From Lacinutrix sp. 5H-3-7-4 (lineage in GTDB: Bacteria > Bacteroidota > Bacteroidia > Flavobacteriales > Flavobacteriaceae), in the NCBI RefSeq assembly GCF_000211855.2, contig NC_015638.1:2143001-2207000 (forward strand): a stretch of 64,000 bases of DNA. Direction: 5' to 3'. How positions within the stretch are numbered: position 1 is the first letter of the stretch; the number at the start of each line of letters is the position of its first letter. Below the pieces are notes generated by a model. That model was not told the origin of the DNA. It did no database searches and was given only the letters and a program-made list of their open reading frames with translations. Shown one piece after another: positions 50,241-60,400 of the stretch. The position numbers were made by a program, and so were the translations under genes.

Positions 50241-50903
50241 ATGAAAAAAATGAAAATTTTACTTGGAGTCGCAGTAATTACAGTTGCTGGATTTCTAATG
50301 GTAGCTGCCGATCACATTGATGCGCCAGCTGTAAGTGGTGGCGGAGCTAGTTCGTCTACAGATATTACAGACTTTTATGCTTTTAGAGCAGAAAACACAG
50401 ATAATATTGCTTTTGTAGCAAATGTTAGAGGTTTAATTAGTCCTTCAGCATCATCATCGGTAGATTTTGATGAGAATGTTTTAATTGAAATTAATATTGA
50501 CACCAATGGAGATGCAGTACAAGATATGGTAATGCAAGCAATACCTAGAGATGGAAAAATGTACATTTTTGGACCGTTTGCATCAACATCTACAGATTTA
50601 AATAGTACAATAAATACAGATGCAGTAACAACTGTAGTAGATATTACACCTTATGGATCTAATGCTATTTCTGCAACAAATGCATCTGGAATTACTGCCT
50701 TTGCAGGATTAAGAGACGATCCATTTTATTTTGATTTTGCTCAGTATTCTGAAATTATTGCAGGAAATGCAACTAGTTTTAACGATCCTGGTACAGATTT
50801 ATTTGCAGGTACTAACGTATTATCATTAGTAGTTGAGGTTCCTAAAAGTTTAATAGGAGGAACAGGAACAATAAACACTTGGGTAGAAACTAAGTCTAAA
50901 TAA
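50241..50903 (+). CDS. DUF4331 family protein, N-terminal part (split gene 1)
   Basis: A 220-residue exported protein (signal ending about residue 22). It begins with the DHIDAPAVSGGGASSSTDIT motif characteristic of DUF4331, then ITDFYAFRAENTDNIAFVAN and GLRDDPFYFDFAQYSEII. DUF4331 proteins are usually 450-550 residues; the expected second half is missing here and appears as the next gene. Secreted or periplasmic, function unknown. Confidence 0.88.
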   Translation: MKKMKILLGVAVITVAGFLMVAADHIDAPAVSGGGASSSTDITDFYAFRAENTDNIAFVANVRGLISPSASSSVDFDENVLIEINIDTNGDAVQDMVMQAIPRDGKMYIFGPFASTSTDLNSTINTDAVTTVVDITPYGSNAISATNASGITAFAGLRDDPFYFDFAQYSEIIAGNATSFNDPGTDLFAGTNVLSLVVEVPKSLIGGTGTINTWVETKSK

Positions 50904-50930
50904 TAACTAACAAAAAATAAACTTAATATT

Positions 50931-51485
50931 ATGAAAAATATAAAAATATACATGTTAGCGGTACTAGTTTCGGCTGTATCTTTTAACTGTTCTAACGATG
51001 ATGATGCTGCTTTTATTACAGTAGCACCAGATCCAGATTTCTCTGGAACCTACACACAAGATGACCAAATGGCAAGACCTGCTATAAATACCGTTTTTGT
51101 AAATGACGGAAGTAAGGATATGTTTAATACTACAGTTCCTTCTGCGCAAGGTGCTGCATTTCAAACAGCTTTTGAAGATAAATTATTAGCCTTAAATCCT
51201 GGATACACAACAAATGCCTTAGGTTTTACAGCAACTCAATTTACTACAGCCTTAGCTACAGATGTTTTAACTGTAGATTTAGATGGAGAAACAACTTTTG
51301 CAAGTGCAGATCTATCTACTGTTTTAACTGGTAGAACTTTAATGGACGATGTAATTGATATAGAATTAACATTAATATTTGGAGGACCAGACGGATCAGA
51401 AAATCCAGGTTTAACAAGTGATAATGTACCTTCTAATGATAAAGCTTTTTTAGCCTCTTTTCCATATTTAGCTTCTCCTCACTAG
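50931..51485 (+). CDS. DUF4331-like protein, C-terminal part (split gene 2)
   Basis: A 184-residue lipoprotein (MKNIKIYMLAVLVSAVSFNC, Cys20). The mature part begins DDQMARPAINTVFVNDGSKD and follows the order of the C-terminal half of DUF4331 proteins (RVGNPLINEVVI-type core), ending SNDKAFLASFPYL. It has its own start, signal and lipobox, so it is a separate protein rather than a frameshift. 27 bases after its partner, probably a two-subunit version of the family. Confidence 0.75.
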   Translation: MKNIKIYMLAVLVSAVSFNCSNDDDAAFITVAPDPDFSGTYTQDDQMARPAINTVFVNDGSKDMFNTTVPSAQGAAFQTAFEDKLLALNPGYTTNALGFTATQFTTALATDVLTVDLDGETTFASADLSTVLTGRTLMDDVIDIELTLIFGGPDGSENPGLTSDNVPSNDKAFLASFPYLASPH

Positions 51486-51499
51486 AAGTCTAAATTAAT

Positions 51500-51540
51500 A
51501 ATAGAGCGTTAATTTTATTATTAGCGCTCTATTTTTTTAC
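51500..51540 (+). terminator. Terminator after the DUF4331 pair
   Basis: AATAGAGCG / CGCTCTATT with an inner TTAA/TTAG extension and a T run. It separates the DUF4331 pair from the TPR/TonB pair by about 35 bases; leaky read-through is possible. Confidence 0.85.
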
Positions 51541-51574
51541 CCAAAAACCAAGAAAACAAACAAAAACAAACAAC

Positions 51575-52855
51575 ATGAAAACCAAAATATTCACACTTTT
51601 AATTACTGTATTTCTGTTAGGATGTAATACAGAAACTAAAAAACAAATTTCGAATCCCGAAGATTATAACGTCTATTTAAATTCAGAAAATAAAAATTTA
51701 AAAACAGCACAAGATGAGTTGACTTTTTGGGAAAATAAACTAGAAGCCACACCAAACCAGTTTCCATATCTTGCAAAAAAAGCTTCTGCCGAAACTCAGT
51801 TATTTGGCATAACAGGAGATATTCAACATTTAATTAATGCCGAAAATTACTTAATTGAAGTAAACAAAACTACAAACTACAGTGAAGCAGGATATTTAAG
51901 AGCATTAGCCAGAAACTATATCTCTCAACATAGATTTAAAGAAGCTTTATTACTATTAGAAAAAGCCGAAACTAATGGTGAAAATTTAGCAGGTACACAA
52001 AAAATGTTATTTGATGTGCATATGGAATTAGGTAATAATGATAAAGCAAAACATTACCTAGAACAAGTTGTAGATTTAAATAGTTTCGATTATTTAATTA
52101 GAACAGCAAAATGGAATGACCATAAAGGTAATCTTGAAGCTGCCATAAAATATATGGAGCAAGCAATGGCTAAAACCGAATCTTCTAAAATAAAATCATC
52201 TATGCAATGGTCTTACACTAACATTGCAGATTTTTATGGGCACGATGGTCAAATACAAAAATCTTATAATTATTTTTTAAAAGCCTTAGAATTAAACCCT
52301 AACGATGCCTATGCGAAAAAAGGTATTGCATGGATAATATATTCTTACGAAAGAAATCCAGAAGAAGCTCTAAGAATTTTAAACACTATTACTACAAACT
52401 ATAAAGCACCAGATTATTATTTGTTAAAAGCTGAAATTGCTGAGTTTATGAAAGATGAAACAGCAAATACAAAATATTTGAGCCAATATAAAGAAGCTGT
52501 AAAAGACTCTAATTATGGCGATATGTATAATGCTTATAATATAGAATTATTAGCAGAAACCAATCCAGATTCTGCTTTGGTATTATCTAAAAAAGAAATT
52601 GAAAATAGAGCCACTGCTCAAACTTACGATTTATTATCTTGGGCGCATTTGCAAAAAGGAAACACAGCCGAAGCTTTAAAAATAGCAAAAGAACACGTTG
52701 TAAATAAAACTTACGAACCAACAGTTTTATACCATTTAGCAGAAATTTATAAAGCTAACAATATGGAAGACGAATTAAAACCGCTAAAAGAAGAACTTTT
52801 AGGTGCGTCTTATGAGTTAGGACCAATAATGGAAACTAAAATTAAGCAACTATAA
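51575..52855 (+). CDS. TPR-containing lipoprotein
   Basis: A 426-residue lipoprotein (ITVFLLGC, Cys17) of about ten TPR-like helix pairs, e.g. EAGYLRALARNYISQHRFKE, AYAKKGIAWIIYSYERNPEE and LLSWAHLQKGNTAEALKIAK. Found in the periplasm. It is followed 8 bases later by the TonB receptor gene, so the pair is probably a functional unit such as receptor plus binding or scaffold protein. Family members near DUF4331 are known but unassigned. Confidence 0.85.
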   Translation: MKTKIFTLLITVFLLGCNTETKKQISNPEDYNVYLNSENKNLKTAQDELTFWENKLEATPNQFPYLAKKASAETQLFGITGDIQHLINAENYLIEVNKTTNYSEAGYLRALARNYISQHRFKEALLLLEKAETNGENLAGTQKMLFDVHMELGNNDKAKHYLEQVVDLNSFDYLIRTAKWNDHKGNLEAAIKYMEQAMAKTESSKIKSSMQWSYTNIADFYGHDGQIQKSYNYFLKALELNPNDAYAKKGIAWIIYSYERNPEEALRILNTITTNYKAPDYYLLKAEIAEFMKDETANTKYLSQYKEAVKDSNYGDMYNAYNIELLAETNPDSALVLSKKEIENRATAQTYDLLSWAHLQKGNTAEALKIAKEHVVNKTYEPTVLYHLAEIYKANNMEDELKPLKEELLGASYELGPIMETKIKQL

Positions 52856-52863
52856 AATTACTA

Positions 52864-55113
52864 ATGAAAAAAATTAGCCACCAAATTAATTATGCTTTAA
52901 CAGCATTATTTCTAGTATTTACACTTTCTCTCTCTGCGCAGCAATTAAAAGGCGTTGTAGAAGACATTTACTCACAACCTTTAAGCGGTGTTTATATATA
53001 TAACTTAAATAGCGAAGCTCACGCACATACTTTAGATAATGGTGCCTTTGTAATAGAAAATACAAAACCAGAAGATACTTTGTCTGTAAGTTTATTAGGT
53101 TTTAAAAAATTAAACATTGTTTTAAAAAAAGAAGACTTTAACCAAGGTTTAAACATAAGTCTAGAACGTAAAATTTTTAGGTTAAATGAACTGGTTTTAA
53201 ATCAAGAAGTAGAAGTTTTAAACGCTTTACTTAAAATAGATGTAGACAATAATCCAATAAATTCATCACAAGAAATATTACAAAAAGTACCTGGATTAAT
53301 TATAGGTCAACACGCTGGTGGAGGTAAGGCCGAGCAACTTTTTTTAAGAGGTTTCGATATAGATCATGGTACAGATGTTTCTATAAATGTAGATGGTATA
53401 CCAGTTAACAATGTTTCTCATGCACATGGTCAAGGTTATAGCGATTTACACTTTCTTATACCAGAAACAATTAAAAATTTAGATTTTGGTAAAGGTCCGT
53501 ATTATGCAAATGCTAGAGACTTTACAACAGCAGGTTATGTAAATTTTAAGACAAAAAATTATTTAGACAGTAATGTAATAAAATTATCATACGGTCAATT
53601 TAATAGTATTAGAACATTAGGTTTATTTAATTTAATAGATAAATCTAAAAGTGATAATGCCTATGTAGGTATAGAATATATCGAGACCGATGGGCCATTT
53701 AATACCTCGCAAAACTTTAATCGTTTAAACCTATTTGGTAAATACAACACTTTTATAAATAGTAGTGATAGATTGGCAATTACAGCTTCGCATTTTACAA
53801 GTAGATGGGATGCATCTGGACAAATACCACAGCGAAAAGTAGATGATGGAACCATAGATAGATATGGAGCTATAGATGATACCGAAGGTGGAAATACAAG
53901 CCGTACAAATTTAAATGTAGAATTTCTTTCAGAGATAAATGAAAATACAACATTAAAATCAAACGTTTTTTACTCGCATTATGATTTTGAATTGTACTCT
54001 AATTTTACATTCTTTTTAGAAGACCCAATTAATGGCGACCAAATAAAACAAAAGGAAAACCGAAACATATTTGGTTTTAATGCTCAAATAGATAAGTTTT
54101 ATAATAAAGATGCTTTCGATGTTGAAACAACAGCAGGTATAGGTTTGCGTCACGATAAAAATGATGATGTAGAATTGTCACATACTTTAAACAGAAACAC
54201 TACACTAGAAAACATTCAATTAGGAGATATAAACCAAACTAATGCTTTTGCTTTTTATAAAGCTAAATTCGATTTTGGGCGATTTGAAATCACTCCAGGA
54301 TTACGTTTAGAATACTTTAAGTTTTTATATAACGATAAATTACTTGAGACTTATAATACCCAATCTGAAACAAAAACAGCATTACTACCTAAACTAAATA
54401 TAGTGTTTAGGCAAAATGAAAACTTACAATGGTTTTTAAAATCTGGTATTGGTTTTCACTCTAATGATGCTAGAGTAGTTGTAGCACAAGAAGGAGAAGA
54501 TATTTTACCAAAAGCTTATGGTGTAGATTTTGGTACAATTTATAAACCATTTTCAAAACTATTTTTAAATGCAACGGTTTGGTATTTACACTTAGACCAA
54601 GAATTTGTTTACGTTGGAGATGCAGGAATAGTAGAACCTAGCGGAAAAACAAAAAGGTTAGGTTTAGATTTAGGATTACGATATGAGTTAAACGAGTATT
54701 TATATTTAAATACCGATGCAACCTTAACACAAGCACGAGCTATAGATGAGGTTGATGGTGAAGATCATATACCTTTAGCACCTAGCTTTACATTAGTTGG
54801 AGGGTTGGCGTTAAAAGATTTTAATAATTTCTCAGGAAGCTTTAGATACAGATATATTGATGATAGGCCAGCAAATGAAGACTATTCTGTAACAGCTGAA
54901 GGTTATTTTGTTACAGATTTTAATATAAATTATCAATTTAATAAAAACTTAAACTTAGGTGTTTCAATAGAAAACTTATTTGATGTAGAATGGAATGAAA
55001 CACAATTTTTAACCGAGTCAAGATTACAAAACGAAGCTGCATCAGTAGAAGAAATTCACTTTACTCCGGGCACACCATTTAATGCAAAAATGATATTAAC
55101 TTACAAATTTTAA
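52864..55113 (+). CDS. TonB-dependent receptor with histidine-rich plug
   Basis: A 749-residue receptor: signal peptide to about 24, CarboxypepD_reg-like domain (25-105), plug (about 115-230) with RGFDIDHGTDVSINVDGI and VSHAHGQGYSDLHFLIPET, and a barrel ending KMILTYKF. The plug carries several histidines (HAHGQG, DLHF) and the N-terminal domain has SEAHAHTLD, suggesting a metal-related ligand (inference). It follows a TPR lipoprotein and is not next to a SusD gene. Downstream is a long non-coding stretch. Confidence 0.88.
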   Translation: MKKISHQINYALTALFLVFTLSLSAQQLKGVVEDIYSQPLSGVYIYNLNSEAHAHTLDNGAFVIENTKPEDTLSVSLLGFKKLNIVLKKEDFNQGLNISLERKIFRLNELVLNQEVEVLNALLKIDVDNNPINSSQEILQKVPGLIIGQHAGGGKAEQLFLRGFDIDHGTDVSINVDGIPVNNVSHAHGQGYSDLHFLIPETIKNLDFGKGPYYANARDFTTAGYVNFKTKNYLDSNVIKLSYGQFNSIRTLGLFNLIDKSKSDNAYVGIEYIETDGPFNTSQNFNRLNLFGKYNTFINSSDRLAITASHFTSRWDASGQIPQRKVDDGTIDRYGAIDDTEGGNTSRTNLNVEFLSEINENTTLKSNVFYSHYDFELYSNFTFFLEDPINGDQIKQKENRNIFGFNAQIDKFYNKDAFDVETTAGIGLRHDKNDDVELSHTLNRNTTLENIQLGDINQTNAFAFYKAKFDFGRFEITPGLRLEYFKFLYNDKLLETYNTQSETKTALLPKLNIVFRQNENLQWFLKSGIGFHSNDARVVVAQEGEDILPKAYGVDFGTIYKPFSKLFLNATVWYLHLDQEFVYVGDAGIVEPSGKTKRLGLDLGLRYELNEYLYLNTDATLTQARAIDEVDGEDHIPLAPSFTLVGGLALKDFNNFSGSFRYRYIDDRPANEDYSVTAEGYFVTDFNINYQFNKNLNLGVSIENLFDVEWNETQFLTESRLQNEAASVEEIHFTPGTPFNAKMILTYKF

Positions 55114-55118
55114 ATAAT

Positions 55119-55377
55119 TTAAAACCAACACACTATTTATTTCGTAAGTAAAATTGTAGACATAATGAATAGTATATAATTGATTGTTGAGACCAACAAA
55201 TTCTTTTAGCTACATGTTAGTAAAAGTTTTGTTTGTTTTTTGTTGGTTGATTAGAAAGTACCTTGTTTATCCCTAACTATTAAACAAGGGCTTTCTACAA
55301 CAATTAAGTAATTGTTTTAAGGGAAATAATTACTTCTAAAAAGGCTTAAAGAGAAATCTTTAAGCCTTTTTTTATGT
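55119..55377 (+). ncRNA. Candidate structured RNA in the gap after the TonB receptor
   Basis: The 348 bases between the TonB gene and the anti-sigma gene contain no credible ORF. A long hairpin is seen (AGAAAG-TA-CCTTGTTTA at 55253-55269 with TAAACAAGG-G-CTTTCT at 55281-55296), then two mutually exclusive pairings that share AAGTAATT (55106-55113 in the last three digits of the segment 55298-55335) and finally a terminator at 55336-55374. This is a layout of a structured leader or small RNA, but no family is recognised and no clear promoter was found. Confidence 0.35.
55336..55374 (+). terminator. Terminator after the candidate RNA
   Basis: AAAAAGGCTTAAAGA / TCTTTAAGCCTTTTT with a GAAA-type loop and T run; also A-rich on the left so it could act in both directions. 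Confidence 0.88.
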
Positions 55378-55402
55378 GTTATAATTGCTAAATTGGTTGA
55401 AT

Positions 55403-55438
55403 AAAAAAAACCTCAGTTTTATAAATCTGAGGTTTTTT
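55403..55438 (-). terminator. Terminator of the sodC-sigma-anti-sigma operon
   Basis: On the reverse strand, AAAACCTCAGATTTATAAAA followed by CTGAGGTTTTTTT forms a stem with a T run, just after the anti-sigma stop. Confidence 0.88.
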
Positions 55439-55461
55439 ACTATTTAGTATTTAAGTGTTTT

Positions 55462-56262
55462 TTAAGATTGTAATGCACCTAATGTATAAAGTTGTTCTAA
55501 AGTAGGAGAAGCACTACCACCAGCAGGTTCTAATGTAATACCAAAGGCTTGTGACTCGTTGGTATTTGTTAATTTAAAAATCTTATTTTCATTAGATTTA
55601 AAATTATCTATAGTACCTAAGCTTGTTGGTGTTAACGGGTTTAAGGTTAACGACCAAGCTTGATAAACTTTTCCTTCTGGAGGTTCTGGTAAACCTTGTA
55701 AATCTAAATAAACAGTATTGCTTTCTTTATCCCAATAAGCTTTTGCATAGGCTTCAGGATAAACTGCTTGTCCTGCTAAAGGAACAGCAATAACATCTTT
55801 AGCTCTTAAAGCATTTAATAGTGTTTTAGTTTCAGCTAAATCTGTATTTATAGTATTTACACGATTTTCAAAAAACGCTTTTTCAGTTTGTACAGTATTA
55901 ATTTTAGACTCTAAATTGTTTTTCTCATTTACAGTCCATAATAATCCAGCTGCTAATAAAATAGTGGCTGCCCAACCAGTATAAGTAAACCAATTGTTTT
56001 TAGGTTTATTTAAAGCTATAATTTGAGCATCTCCATTATTATTTTTTAATTTACTTAAAATTGTTTCAAAAGAAATTACTCTGTTTTTTGGAGCGACTTC
56101 TTTGGTTAATTTAAGTATTGCAGTTTCTATGGCTAAAACTTCTTGAGTAACTTCAGGATGTTTTAACATCATATCATAAACATCTTCGTTTTCCTTAGCA
56201 GTGAGTGCACCGGCAACGTAGAGTTCTAATATTCCAGAATCTATGTAAGTTTGTGTATTCAT
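55462..56262 (-). CDS. Anti-sigma factor, RskA/SigK-regulator type
   Basis: A 266-residue protein: an N-terminal zinc-less anti-sigma domain (about 1-75, LELYVAGALTAKENEDVYDM), a membrane helix (about 92-112, WFTYTGWAATILLAAGLLWT), a coiled-coil stretch (115-150), and a C-terminal RskA domain (about 175-266, VYQAWSLTLNPLTPTSLGTI and ITLEPAGGSASPT). It holds the sigma factor at the membrane until a signal arrives. It follows the sigma gene by 2 bases. Confidence 0.9.
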   Translation of the reverse strand: MNTQTYIDSGILELYVAGALTAKENEDVYDMMLKHPEVTQEVLAIETAILKLTKEVAPKNRVISFETILSKLKNNNGDAQIIALNKPKNNWFTYTGWAATILLAAGLLWTVNEKNNLESKINTVQTEKAFFENRVNTINTDLAETKTLLNALRAKDVIAVPLAGQAVYPEAYAKAYWDKESNTVYLDLQGLPEPPEGKVYQAWSLTLNPLTPTSLGTIDNFKSNENKIFKLTNTNESQAFGITLEPAGGSASPTLEQLYTLGALQS

Positions 56263-56264
56263 AA

Positions 56265-56795
56265 TTATTCTAATACCATTTCTCTTAGTTCCTTAATACA
56301 ATTTCTATTGTGCGTTTTTATTGTCCCAATAGGCATGTCTAACGTTTCAGATGCTTCTTTTTGCGTGTAACCTTTAAAGTAAAGGAGCTCGATAACTTTT
56401 ATACACTTTTCTGCTAGTTTACTAACAAACTTGGCAATGCCAATCGCATCTGTAGATTGGTCTAAGTTATCTCGAGTTGGTATAATATCTACGAAAAAAT
56501 CTGAGTTAAGGTTTTTAGAACTGTTTTTAAAACTTTTAGAACGTGTTTTATCTATAGCAGCATTTCTTGCAATGTTTAAAATCCAGGTAAAAAAACGTCC
56601 TTTAGAAGCATTGTAAGAATCAGATTTATTCCATGCTTTAATAAAAACATCTTGCATTATTTCTTCTGCAATATCGTGATCTCTTACTATATTATAAATT
56701 ACACCATGCATGCTTTCACTATACATATTGTATAAGGCTTCGAATGCTTTTTCGTCCTTTGCTTTAAACTTTACTATTAATTGTTCTAGTTGCAT
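56265..56795 (-). CDS. ECF sigma factor, SigK-like
   Basis: A 176-residue sigma: region 2 (FEALYNMYSESMHGVIYNIV, IAEEIMQDVFIKAWNKSDS and GRFFTWILNIARNAAIDKTR) and region 4 (VIELLYFKGYTQKEASETLD, IGTIKTHNRNCIKELRE). It belongs to the SigK/ECF19-type group with an RskA partner, as found in the next gene. It is the middle gene of sodC-sigma-anti-sigma. Two bases before the anti-sigma. Confidence 0.93.
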   Translation of the reverse strand: MQLEQLIVKFKAKDEKAFEALYNMYSESMHGVIYNIVRDHDIAEEIMQDVFIKAWNKSDSYNASKGRFFTWILNIARNAAIDKTRSKSFKNSSKNLNSDFFVDIIPTRDNLDQSTDAIGIAKFVSKLAEKCIKVIELLYFKGYTQKEASETLDMPIGTIKTHNRNCIKELREMVLE

Positions 56796-56804
56796 TATTT
56801 AAAA

Positions 56805-57362
56805 TTATTGAATTATACCACCACAGCTTATTCTGCTTCCTGCAGCGCCACTTGGTTGAGATGTAAAATCATCTGTACCTTGGTGTACAATAATGGCTTT
56901 ACCTAAAATGTCTTTTGTGTTGTCTCCACAACCTATGCACCATTCGTTTGTAGAAAAGTTTACAGCAGCAAAACCTTTTTCGTCTGCATTAAAATTTCCT
57001 ATATCACCTTTATGGTATCCAGCATCATCTCCCCATTTACCATGCGGCTCTCCAGTTGGGTTCCAGTGACCTCCAGTAGATTTTCCATCGCTAGAAGAGC
57101 AATCTGCCTTTTCATGAATGTGTATAGCATGTTCTCCTGGGTCTAAACCTTCTAAAATGGCAGTCATTTCTACTTTTCCATCTTCTTGTGTGAAAACAAC
57201 ATTGCCTTTTACATTACTATCGCTTTTTGGTGATAAAGCAAATTTAACTTTAACTGCTTTTTCTGCTTCGGTTACGGGTTCAACTTTATCTTTTGCATCT
57301 TTTTTACAGCTTATTGTGAATACTGAAACTGCTAACAGTGTAAGTAATACTAATTTTTTCAT
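56805..57362 (-). CDS. sodC: Cu/Zn superoxide dismutase lipoprotein
   Basis: A 185-residue lipoprotein (MKKLVLLTLLAVSVFTISC, Cys19). Copper/zinc ligands in HAIHIHEKADCSSSDGKS, then GGHWNPTGEPHG and HQGTDDFTSQPSG; the disulfide partner CGGII is near the end. It converts superoxide to peroxide in the periplasm. First gene of the operon with an ECF sigma (9 bases) and anti-sigma, so envelope oxidative stress may be the signal (inference). Confidence 0.93.
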   Translation of the reverse strand: MKKLVLLTLLAVSVFTISCKKDAKDKVEPVTEAEKAVKVKFALSPKSDSNVKGNVVFTQEDGKVEMTAILEGLDPGEHAIHIHEKADCSSSDGKSTGGHWNPTGEPHGKWGDDAGYHKGDIGNFNADEKGFAAVNFSTNEWCIGCGDNTKDILGKAIIVHQGTDDFTSQPSGAAGSRISCGGIIQ

Positions 57363-57476
57363 TGTTATAGTTGTTTTTTGTTATAGTTTAGAAAGTTAAG
57401 CTTATAAATGGATTTTTGCAAGAAACTTGCTGCCTAATACCTTTAAAATCTATATTAAATTTATTAAAGCACTTTT

Positions 57477-60400
57477 TTAATCTATTGAAAAATTTTCAAT
57501 GGCTTTAAACTCAGAAATTTCTAAACTTTCTATGGTGCTTCTATATTTTTTCCAATCTGTATTAAAAAATGTGTTTGTTTCTTTTAAGGCATTTTTTAAT
57601 GCTGTTTTTGCATGATTTAGTAATGTTGTTTCTGTACTGGTTAAACCGTTTTGTCTTGAACTAATGTAGCTACTTGCGTTACCAATTCTAGAATTTACAG
57701 TAGGTAAGTTACTACGGGTAATACCTTGCCTGTCGTCTTCTTTACCAAAGTAAATAGCAAATTGTTCGTCTATTTGTTTAATAATTTCTTTAGATGCTTT
57801 TATTTCTTCTTTATATTTCTTTTTGTCTAAACTGCTAAGGTTCTTCTTAAATTTTTCAGCTGTTTTTTTGCTTTCGGCTAATTGCTTTGTTGCATTTGCC
57901 ATTGTTTGTCTTAAATCTTCAATTGATTTTAAGGCTGTGTATATTTCATTAGTGTTTTGTGCTGAAACTTCAAGTCTTGGATCTTCTTTTACAGTAATAA
58001 ATTCTTCCGAAGTTAAATCGCCATAATGCATTACAGCTTTGTAAGTTCCTGGTTTTACTTCTACGCCTCGTGGCTCACTTTTTCTTTTTCGTAATGATTT
58101 TGATGGTCTATCTTTTCCGCTTTCACGCATATACCATGTCCAATTGTAAATACCTGTTGTATCTGGAGTTTTTCGTTTTAAAGTTCTAATAAGTCTATCG
58201 TTATCATAAATCTTAAGACTTATAGAATCCCATTTTACTTTATTTTCATCTAAACCTTCTTCTTCATTTTTATTATCTTTTTTAGCTTCTTTTTCTTTTT
58301 TTACTGGCTTATCTATTTTTACAAAATACCTAAATCTTGCTCCAGAACCTCTGTTTTCGCCATTATACATAGCGTCTGCACCAAAACGGCTACCAGTTGG
58401 TTGTTGGTATGCTGCTTTGTAAGCTGTTGGTGGCGTAAATAATTTTAGTTTATTATTAGAAATTTCGTTTTTAGCTATGGCTCTTAAAGGCCTAATATCA
58501 TCTAAAACCCATGCAGCACGACCAAAAGTGCCAATAACTAAATCGTGTTCTCTTGGGTGAATTACTAGATCTTTTACAGGAACTGTTGGGAATCCTTCTG
58601 TCCATTTTGTCCATTTGTTGCCTGCGTTTGTAGATATATAAAGTCCGTCATCGGTACCTAAAAACATAAGGTTTGGTTCTTCAATATCTTCAATTATAGA
58701 AAGCGTGTAACTTTCAACATCATTAGCATCTACAATACGTTGCCAAGTTTTACCATAGTTTTTTGTCCTGTAAGCGTAAGGTTCGTAATTAAATCTTCTA
58801 TAATCATTAGCAACTAAAAGTGCTTCGCCTTTATTTTTATTACTAGCTTTTATTTGTACAATCCAACTTCCTTTAGGTAAGCCGCTTAAACCATTACTAA
58901 CATCTTCCCAAGTATCGCCATTGTTTTTAGTTACATGTACACGACCATCATCTGTACCAACCCAAAGCATATTTTTTTCTATTGGAGATGGCTCAATAAC
59001 TAGTATTGTACAGTGATTTTCTGCTCCTGTAGCATCTATTGTTAATCCGCCACTATCACGTTGTTTTTGTTTTTTTGGATCGTTGGTAGTTAAGTCTGGC
59101 GATATAATCTTCCAAGTATCACCTTTATCTGTAGATTTATGTACAAATTGGCTTCCAAAGTAAACCGTACTATTATCAAACGGATCTATATTTATTGCAG
59201 AATTCCAGTTAAAACGTAGTAATACATTAGCATCTGGATGTGTTGGTCTAACCATATAATTATTGCCTGTTTGCCAATCGTAACGGCTTACGTAACCTTG
59301 CTGGCTCATAGTCCAACCGTAACGTGAATTGTCGCGATCTGGAATAACATCAAAACCATCACCAAAGCTTATTTCTTGCCAATAGCTATTTCTAATGCCT
59401 TGCGCTTTCCAAACATAAGCTGGGCCACGCCAAGAACCGTTATCTTGCATACCGCCGTAAACATTATACGGGAACTCGTTATCTACATTTATATGGTAAA
59501 ATTGTGCCACAGGCATGTTACCAATAAAACGCCAAGATTTTCCGCCATCTTTGGTAATATTCATTCCGCCATCATTTCCATCTATCATGAAATTTCCGTT
59601 TTCAGGATGTATCCACCAGGCGTGATGATCTGGGTGTACACCATTATTTGCACCATAAGCCGGCATAAGTTGTTTAAAACTTTTTCCACCATCTTCACTT
59701 ACATTTATGTACGTGAATACAGAGTATACGCGATTTTCGTTTTGTGGATCTACATAGATTTCAGAATAGTAAAACGGCCTGTTTCCAATATCACTTTTAT
59801 CGTTTATTTTTTCCCATGAAAATCCGCCATCTTCACTTTTGTAAAGCGCATTCTTTTTAGCTTCAACTAAAGCATAAATTATATTTGGTTTATTTCTAGC
59901 GATTGCTACACCAATTCTTCCTAAATTACCTTTTGGAAAACCTTCTTTTTCTGTAATTTTTTTCCATGTTTTACCACCATCGTGAGTTATATGTAATCCA
60001 GAGCCTTCACCACCAGAATTAAAAAACCAAGGCTCACGTTTGTGTTCCCACATTGCAGCAATTAATTTGTTAGGATTTGTAGGATCCATAACTAAATCTG
60101 CCGCACCAGTTTTATTATTTGCAAATAATATATTTTTCCATGTTTTACCACCATCTGTAGTTTTGTAAACACCACGCTCACTGTGTTCTCCCCAAGGACT
60201 ACCAATAGCAGCAGCATAAACAATATCTGGATTTGTTGGATCTATTACAACTCTATGGATATGTCTTGTTTTTTCTAAACCCATAGATTTCCAGCTTTTT
60301 CCAGCGTCTAAAGATTTATAAATACCATAACCACCATTTAAACTATTTCTTGGATTACCTTCTCCAGTTCCTACCCAAATAACACTTGGGTTAGATTGTT

